Shown: in pieces, positions 58,868 to 64,000 of the stretch
How the letters are laid out: every line of letters begins with the position of its first letter
Numbering within the stretch: position 1 is the stretch's first letter
Assembly: GCA_905221605.1 (NCBI GenBank)
Contig: CAJNDS010002140.1
Location: forward strand, 452,001 to 516,000
Direction: 5' to 3'
From: Symbiodinium natans
Lineage: Eukaryota; Sar; Dinophyceae; Suessiales; Symbiodiniaceae
DNA length: 64,000 bases
The notes under the pieces: model-generated
Database searches by the model: none
The model's input: only the letters and a program-made list of their open reading frames with translations
Told to the model about the DNA's origin: nothing
Made by a program: the position numbers and the translations under genes

Positions 58868-60315
58868 ATGGTGGACCAGCAACTGGAAGAAGCCACTGAG
58901 CGCAGATCGCGGAAACAACCCAGCTCCACTCTTGAAGAAATTATATCCAAAGACAGCTTCTGGCGGTAAGTTCTGCGTAGTGTACGGTAATTTCCATAAG
59001 GCTGACAAAAGGGGTAAAGAATAAAGGGTACGAAGGGCTACACTGGGGCGATCAAAAGGGGCATATGAGGGGAAACGTACCCGCCTGAAATTGTTGTGTA
59101 AGGGGACTGCTGATACGGGGGTCCCTTGAGGCTGCGTTGGGCTGTTTCAGTCCCTCAAACCTACAAGAGTTCCGTGCCGACACGGTGTTTGTTCAATCTC
59201 AGCTGAGGTGAAACAGATCTCCGGGACGCAGGGAAGAAAGCCATGCACAGACAGCAGCAGGCTGTGGGAAGACCATTCCCCCCCCCCCCCCCCCCTAAGG
59301 TTCCCATGCCCCCGTGTTTGGGGTCTGTGTGTGTGGCTTCAGGGTTCAGCGCCGGAGTGGAGGTGTTCACGTGCTGACAGCAAGTGATCCTAGGGAAACC
59401 CTAAACCCTAAACCCTAAACCCTAAACCCTAAACCCTAAACCCTAAACCCTAAACCCTAAACCCTAAACCCTAAACCCTCCGGACTTCCAGGTCGAGCCA
59501 CGTCGCTGAGGCGACCGCTGTGGAGCAGAGCATTGCTGATCATTTTCTTCATGCAACAAGTCTGGGTTGCTCTATAGCCCCCTTGGAATTATTTTATGTT
59601 TATATAAAACCCAAGAGGATACTAAGAATATTTTGTATTAAGCTTCTACGGGGTGTATAGTGCTGTTCAGGAGCTTAGACGTAAGTCTCCATAGCAAGTG
59701 GGCATATAGTAATAGCAAGTAGCACGGTCTAGTTTTTTGAGCTCTTTGACAGCAACCTGGGCGTCCCACTAGTTGCAAAGTCAACGACAAAGAAGGGCTC
59801 GTGGATAACGAATGCAAACCGCAATAGTATGGCGAATATTGAGGTTTCTTAAACCCTAAACCCTAAACCCTAAACCCTAAACCCTAAACCCTAAACCCTA
59901 AACCCTAAACCCTAAACCCTAAACCCTAAACCCTAAACCCTAAACCCTAAACCCTAGAATAGAGAATCACTGATGGCATGGAGCCTTCACCCTTCTGCAC
60001 CTTCAGCTCAGTACAGCGAGAGGACTTGCAGTCGTCTGGTGGCAGACCATCCAACAGATCGCCAAAGACGTTCGTCAAGAAGGCTGGGGTTTAGGGTTTA
60101 GGGTTTAGGGTTTAGGGTTTAGGGTTTAGGGTTTAGGGTTTAGGGTTTAGGGTTTAGGGTTTAGGAGTGCACCATGCTTGTAGCTGGGAAGTGAGCCTTT
60201 GCCATGTCATGAGTCATGTCATGGTTTCCCCGCAAGTATGGATGGTAGCATCCACGCAAACTCTACCACGCCGGACCCTGAGATGAGCCCCTCCAAAACA
60301 CCCTTGAAGCCCTTG
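58868..60315 (+). CDS. Unidentified gene, 5' exons
   Basis: Four phase-linked exons: 58868-58965 (MVDQQLEEATERRSRKQPSS, then TLEEIISKDSFWR; donor GTAAGT), 59492-59559 (SSHVAEATAVEQSIADHFLH), 60012-60088 (QREDLQSSGGRPSNRSPKTF then VKKAG; intron starts GTTTAGGG) and 60214-60315 (GFPASMDGSIHANSTTPDPE then MSPSKTPLKP). The ATG directly follows GGCAG, so 58868 could be a start codon or an internal exon edge. The protein is hydrophilic, Ser/Pro/basic-rich and probably partly disordered. The first two introns end in CCCTAAA arrays. No family was recognised. Later exons probably lie at 61000-61110 and 63887-63993. Confidence 0.55.
59278..59294 (+). repeat. Poly-C tract
   Basis: About 17 C in a row. 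Confidence 0.85.
59395..59478 (+). repeat. CCCTAAA array upstream of the exon at 59492
   Basis: About 12 perfect units. Confidence 0.95.
59850..59955 (+). repeat. CCCTAAA array upstream of the exon at 60012
   Basis: About 15 perfect units. Confidence 0.95.
60089..60166 (+). repeat. TTTAGGG array beginning at a 5' splice site
   Basis: About 11 perfect units whose first GT follows the exon ending VKKAG at 60088. Confidence 0.9.
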
Positions 60316-60627
60316 GTCACCCACCCATAAAAACCCAAACCCCAAGCTCCCTAAAAGCCGAATCTCCAAAAGCCACCGGCCTGCTACAGAGGCCTAGGCC
60401 ACGTTCTGCTTCTTAGGGTTTAGGGCTTAGGGCATCTTCTTGTGGACATCTATGCAACGAAAGCACCACTTTAGTCCACAAATCTGTGGGCGGCCGCACA
60501 TGCTGCACCTATCGCGCAAGTTCGATGTTTCGAAAGAGCCGATTTTGAAGCTTAGAGCTCCTTTTCGCCCAGCCACGACGATGACCACCCAGAACATGAC
60601 CCATCAGGATTCAGGGCTGCGCCCTGA

Positions 60628-60728
60628 CATTCAATTCAAGGCAAATTCAATTCAGCTCCAATTCAAGTCAAATTCAATTCAATGCAGTTCAAGTCAAGTT
60701 CATTTTCAGTTCAATTCAATTCAATGCA
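60628..60728 (+). repeat. ATTCA-type low-complexity repeat
   Basis: Diverged (AATTC)n units such as AATTCAATTCA. Confidence 0.85.
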
Positions 60729-60997
60729 ATGGCGTCACATTCTTTGTCTTCGCGTGAAAACAGGGGGGTGGGGGGCTCTCCAGGCACGGGTCTCCAGAGC
60801 CCGGCACTCGAACACACTTTCGACTCCCTCAAAGAGGAAAGGCACAGCCCCCCCCCCCTTGGGATTTGCCTTAGTCAGACCCTCGGGTATTGCGGGTAGA
60901 ACTAACACCAACGCCATTGAAGTGCCCGAGTTCAGAAGGCTCCCCTAAACCCTATAGGCCCTAAACCCTTAAAGGCCTTTACGGCATAGCCCTGGAG

Positions 60998-61110
60998 CCC
61001 TCGCTCGTTTGGCAACATCCTCTGAAGCTGCTAGGACAGCCAGAAGGGAGCGAGGAGCTTATCTCAGGCGGGTACTGGGTACTCGCAACCCCAAAGAACC
61101 CAACTCTAGG
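60998..61110 (+). CDS. Candidate exon, unidentified
   Basis: An open segment readable as EPSLVWQHPLKLLGQPEGSE and continuing; another frame is also open (ATSSEAARTARRERGAYLRR). It is preceded by weak CCCTAAA and followed by TTTAGGG at 61325, the polarity seen around other exons. Frame and limits are undecided. Confidence 0.3.
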
Positions 61111-61324
61111 TTGGCCTCTGGGATGATTTTCTATTTTTCTTATGTGGGTTTATCAGGGACCCTCCATGCTAGGTTGGCCTTTGGGGTAGTTTTGTGTGTT
61201 CCTTAGTTTGGGTTTAGAAGGGACCTTCCACATAAAGCCATTTTTCGAAAGGGCTTTGAGGCCAACGCAGTCCACTCGAAGCACTGGGTGCTTGATTTCG
61301 GGGTTTCGGGGCCTTCGGGGGTGA

Positions 61325-61411
61325 GGGTTTAGGGTTTAGGGTTTAGGGTTTAGGGTTTAGGGTTTAGGGTTTCGGGTTTAGGGTTTAGGGTTTAGGGTTT
61401 AGGGTTTAGGG
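61325..61411 (+). repeat. TTTAGGG array
   Basis: About 12 units with one TTTCGGG variant. Confidence 0.95.
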
Positions 61412-61429
61412 CTCTTTTTCAACACCTTA

Positions 61430-62011
61430 GGAACACATAGTTGGGTTTACTGTCTTGTGGACTTTTGGTAGATGACTCTAGCATCCTCCCTGCCTCCTTC
61501 TACGCTCTCCGAAAGTGTGTGCGCCTTGTGTCCTTGACCCCGTATTCTGAAGCTTCAGATTCTACCTTTCAAGCACTAAGCACTAAGCCGTGGAAGGTTT
61601 TTCACGACACAGACTGGGGGACTGTCACTTTTGCTTTGAGTCAGCTTTGATCCAGCATGTTGATAACCCGAGCCCCCATACTTCCCCCCGAACCCACTGG
61701 AAGAAATTCGATCGCAGACGTCGCGTTCAGGAACACTCTCCCCACATGGGCTCCGTGTTGTCACGCCGATCCCGACATACGATTGAGGAGGAGCGTCCGC
61801 GGAGTTTGAAGGCTTAGCTTCAGGGTTCTGAGTGGCATGCAGCGTCAGATACTCAATTCTGCGACGCCTGCACGTCTTTGAAGATAGCGGCATCGAGAAG
61901 CCATGAGAAAACTCTCCCTGAACTGAACGGGCTGACCATACGCCATATGACTGGAAGATTGTGGGCATTTGCACCAACAAAAGCTTCCTTATCAGTTTTC
62001 GCGAGAAGTGT
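61430..62011 (+). other. Unassigned sequence
   Basis: ORFs on both strands (134 aa minus, 75 aa plus) without recognisable domains. A plus-strand terminal-exon reading ends MGSVLSRRSRHTIEEERPRS then LKA and TAG at 61817. No decision is possible between strands. Confidence 0.25.
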
Positions 62012-62129
62012 TGAAGCAGGGTTCATATTACCGTTCTTGGTGAGTGTATACAAGGTTCCTTTTTAATATTGGTGCGTGTATTTATTGGGTGTCCTGTTGG
62101 GGATACAAGAAATATGAACCCTACTTCAT
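62012..62129. mobile_element. MITE-like family A copy 2
   Basis: TTGAAGCAGGGTTCATATTA at the left, AATATGAACCCTACTTCAT at the right; about 85% like the copy at 8291. Confidence 0.85.
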
Positions 62130-63747
62130 CTCAAGGCTTGACAGGGGTCCTTTGCAATCTAGTAGACCGCTGGTCTGTGGCTCTCTGTTTGCAAGCTCCA
62201 TGCGCCTTCACCTGTCATCCAGAATTTTGGGTCTAGACTTCTTCGGCTGCTTTCCGGCTCTATATACCCTGAAAACCCTAATAATATGTACATATATATA
62301 TATAAACAACGAAACTCGATAAACAAATCAAGCAGGGTCGGGTCTCAAAATACCTGGCCCTCATGGTGAAGTGGAGCCTCAGCCAAGGCTTCCATTCTTG
62401 CTTGAGAACCCTGAAGCCCTAAAAGCCTCATAAAGCCTAGTAGACCCCAATTAGCCCCATAGACCCTGGTCGACCCTAATAAGCCCCAGAGGCCCTAGTA
62501 GACCCGACTGGGCCCATGTGTCAAGCAAGAACGACTCCAGCATGTTCGCGTTGTTTCTTTGGCACGCAGCCGAATTTCGGAGTTTTCGAAATCGGGTCTG
62601 GCACACTCACACGAAGTTTCGAGCCTGTTTAAGATGCTTTTGCGAATGAGAAGTCGATGGTTATGCCGGAAAATCCCAGCCATATTTCTTCTGCGTAATC
62701 CCTATAAACCTTATACACCCTATAAGCCCTGTAAACTCTGTAAACTCTATGAATGCGATAAGCGCCATAATTCAGCCCTGCGAATCCCATAAACCCTCTA
62801 TGCCTTATGAAAACCCTAGAACATACCTAAAAGAACCTTCTAACCACCCTATCAAAATCTTAGAATAACCTCATACAGCTTTTGTGTGGTTTGAATATGG
62901 GGGCCGTAGTATAGTAGGGATTCAAACAAGGGACCACCATTTAGAGAACTCACCATATGGTCACTTCTCAAAGATGTGGTCCCTTTTGGGGTCTCTACTA
63001 TATATAAGGCGGCCACTCTGATTTTTTTTGTTTGGGGTTTCGGGTCCCAAACCCTACACCCTAATCCCTAAACCCGACGGGTACCCGACAAGGGACCATG
63101 CTTTTGAGAGCTCACCTTTGGGGTTTAGGGTTTGGGGTTTAGGGTTTAGGGTTTAGACCCTGTAGACCAGAACCACCCCAAACCCTCGGCCTGAATTTAG
63201 AGCGCCCAGCCCCACAGCTGAGTAACCCTGAGACTGCCCAGCTTCGATCTAATGGGTTTAGGGTTCAGGGTTTAGGGTGCTTCAGGAATCCGAAGTGAAC
63301 ATGAAGAGCAGTGACGAGGACGTCGTTGCACCAAGAAACCCCACAGCTTGCAGCCAGATCATTTTGCTCTTTTCTCTGCCCTGAACCCTGTAAACCCTAA
63401 ACCCCTAAACCCTGAACCCTGTAAACTGTAAATTTAAGAGCCTCCGGCTCAAGCCGCCGACCCCGCTGGAGCATAGTTGAGAGGTCTAAACCCGCTCGCA
63501 TGGTTCGAAGATCATCCCAGCCTGCTCGGCAGATGGGTGGGTGGGGGGGGTGGTGGGGGGGGGGGGGGGGGGGATTTTGGAGGGCGCCCCTACCCCCCTG
63601 TGCTGAACCGCCTGTTTACGCTGTGCGGGTGGCGCGGTCCTCCACGAAAAAATTGTGCACCGACCCCCCCGTTTTGGGGGGGTAAGGAGGGAAAGAGGGA
63701 GGTTTTCACCTCCTCAAACCCATCCAACACGCCGCCAGGGTCGGCGG
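62130..63747 (+). other. Intron or intergenic sequence with degenerate CCCTAAA-like and MITE-like elements
   Basis: It holds CCCTATAAAC-like degenerate repeats (62400-62830), a family F-like element (62896-63007), TTTAGGG/CCCTAAA patches (63117-63160, 63250-63278, 63385-63425) and a G-rich tract (63536-63575). An open segment at 63286-63324 (ESEVNMKSSDEDV) could be an exon, but its flanking repeat polarity does not support this. Confidence 0.35.
62896..63007. mobile_element. MITE-like family F relative
   Basis: GGGGGCCGTAGTATAGTAGG and its inverse CTACTATATATAAGGCGGCC, with AAGGGACCAC / GTGGTCCCTT inside. Confidence 0.6.
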
Positions 63748-63861
63748 ACCCTAAACCCTAAACCCTAAACCCTAAACCCTAAACCCTAAACCCTAAACCC
63801 TAAACCCTAAACCCTAAACCCTAAACCCTAAACCCTAAACCCTAAACCCTAAACCCTAAAC
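63748..63861 (+). repeat. CCCTAAA array upstream of the candidate exon at 63887
   Basis: About 16 near-perfect units. Confidence 0.95.
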
Positions 63862-63886
63862 TAAACCCGAAACCTGAACTCAGAAG

Positions 63887-63993
63887 ATGCATGTTGTGCA
63901 CCGGACCCCGTTTCCATAGGCAGCCGAGTCATTCAGACTCCGGCTCAAGAAGTGATGTCTCCAGTTCTAAGTTTGGAGATTCGACAGATTGGG
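63887..63993 (+). CDS. Candidate exon, unidentified
   Basis: Reads CMLCTGPRFHRQPSHSDSGS, then RSDVSSSKFGDSTDW. It is bounded by GAAG and by GTTTAGG at the window edge, with a CCCTAAA array upstream. Ser-rich, so it may continue the gene begun at 58868. Confidence 0.4.
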
Positions 63994-64000
63994 GTTTAGG

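Noticed and set aside
63748-63861. A true chromosome end because of telomere-type repeats
   Set aside because: Arrays are short, in both orientations, spread over the whole window and embedded in introns, with unique sequence on both sides.

Overview
This window looks like nuclear DNA of a dinoflagellate, most likely a Symbiodiniaceae/Suessiales-type alga. Four things point there: a plant-type telomeric heptamer (TTTAGGG/CCCTAAA) scattered through the non-coding DNA, genes cut into very many 30-160 nt exons, a mixture of GT-AG and GC-AG introns, and mostly one coding strand. No exon was confirmed by RNA or by a database search. All exon calls come from reading frames, splice sites, phase continuity and remembered protein families.

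Layout on the + strand. 3-942: 3' end of a berberine-bridge-type FAD oxidoreductase gene with one 46-nt intron. About 1222-7430: an ATG5 (autophagy conjugation) gene in at least nine small exons. 8678-27713: an SLC44 choline-transporter-like gene in about 29 exons. About 29063-52959: a gene of unknown function in at least 13 exons. It ends in Cys-rich exons, and its apparent last intron (37944-52833) is about 15 kb long and filled with satellite DNA. 55352-57707: isolated exon candidates. 58059-58623, minus strand: the 3' part of an unidentified gene with short introns. From 58868 on the + strand: the start of another unidentified gene, head-to-head with it and running off the window.

The non-coding part is unusual. 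Introns carry dozens of short telomere-type arrays, and their strand polarity follows a rule: TTTAGGG just after an exon, CCCTAAA just before the next. Intron ends are therefore complementary to each other. Several arrays sit between short direct duplications of the host sequence, including coding sequence, which suggests insertion at staggered breaks. Eight introns appear to start exactly with GTTTAGGG, so the telomere repeat itself supplies the 5' splice site. At least nine families of small inverted-repeat (MITE-like) elements are interspersed, and one copy may coincide with an entire intron.

The 15-kb intron holds, in order: AT-rich DNA, purine/pyrimidine-biased segmental triplications, a 55-bp satellite, more triplications, a hairpin MITE, an 87-bp satellite (about 32 copies), the 55-bp satellite again, and a palindromic 9-bp (TTTAGATAG) higher-order array. 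Most long ORFs in the window are artefacts of these repeats.
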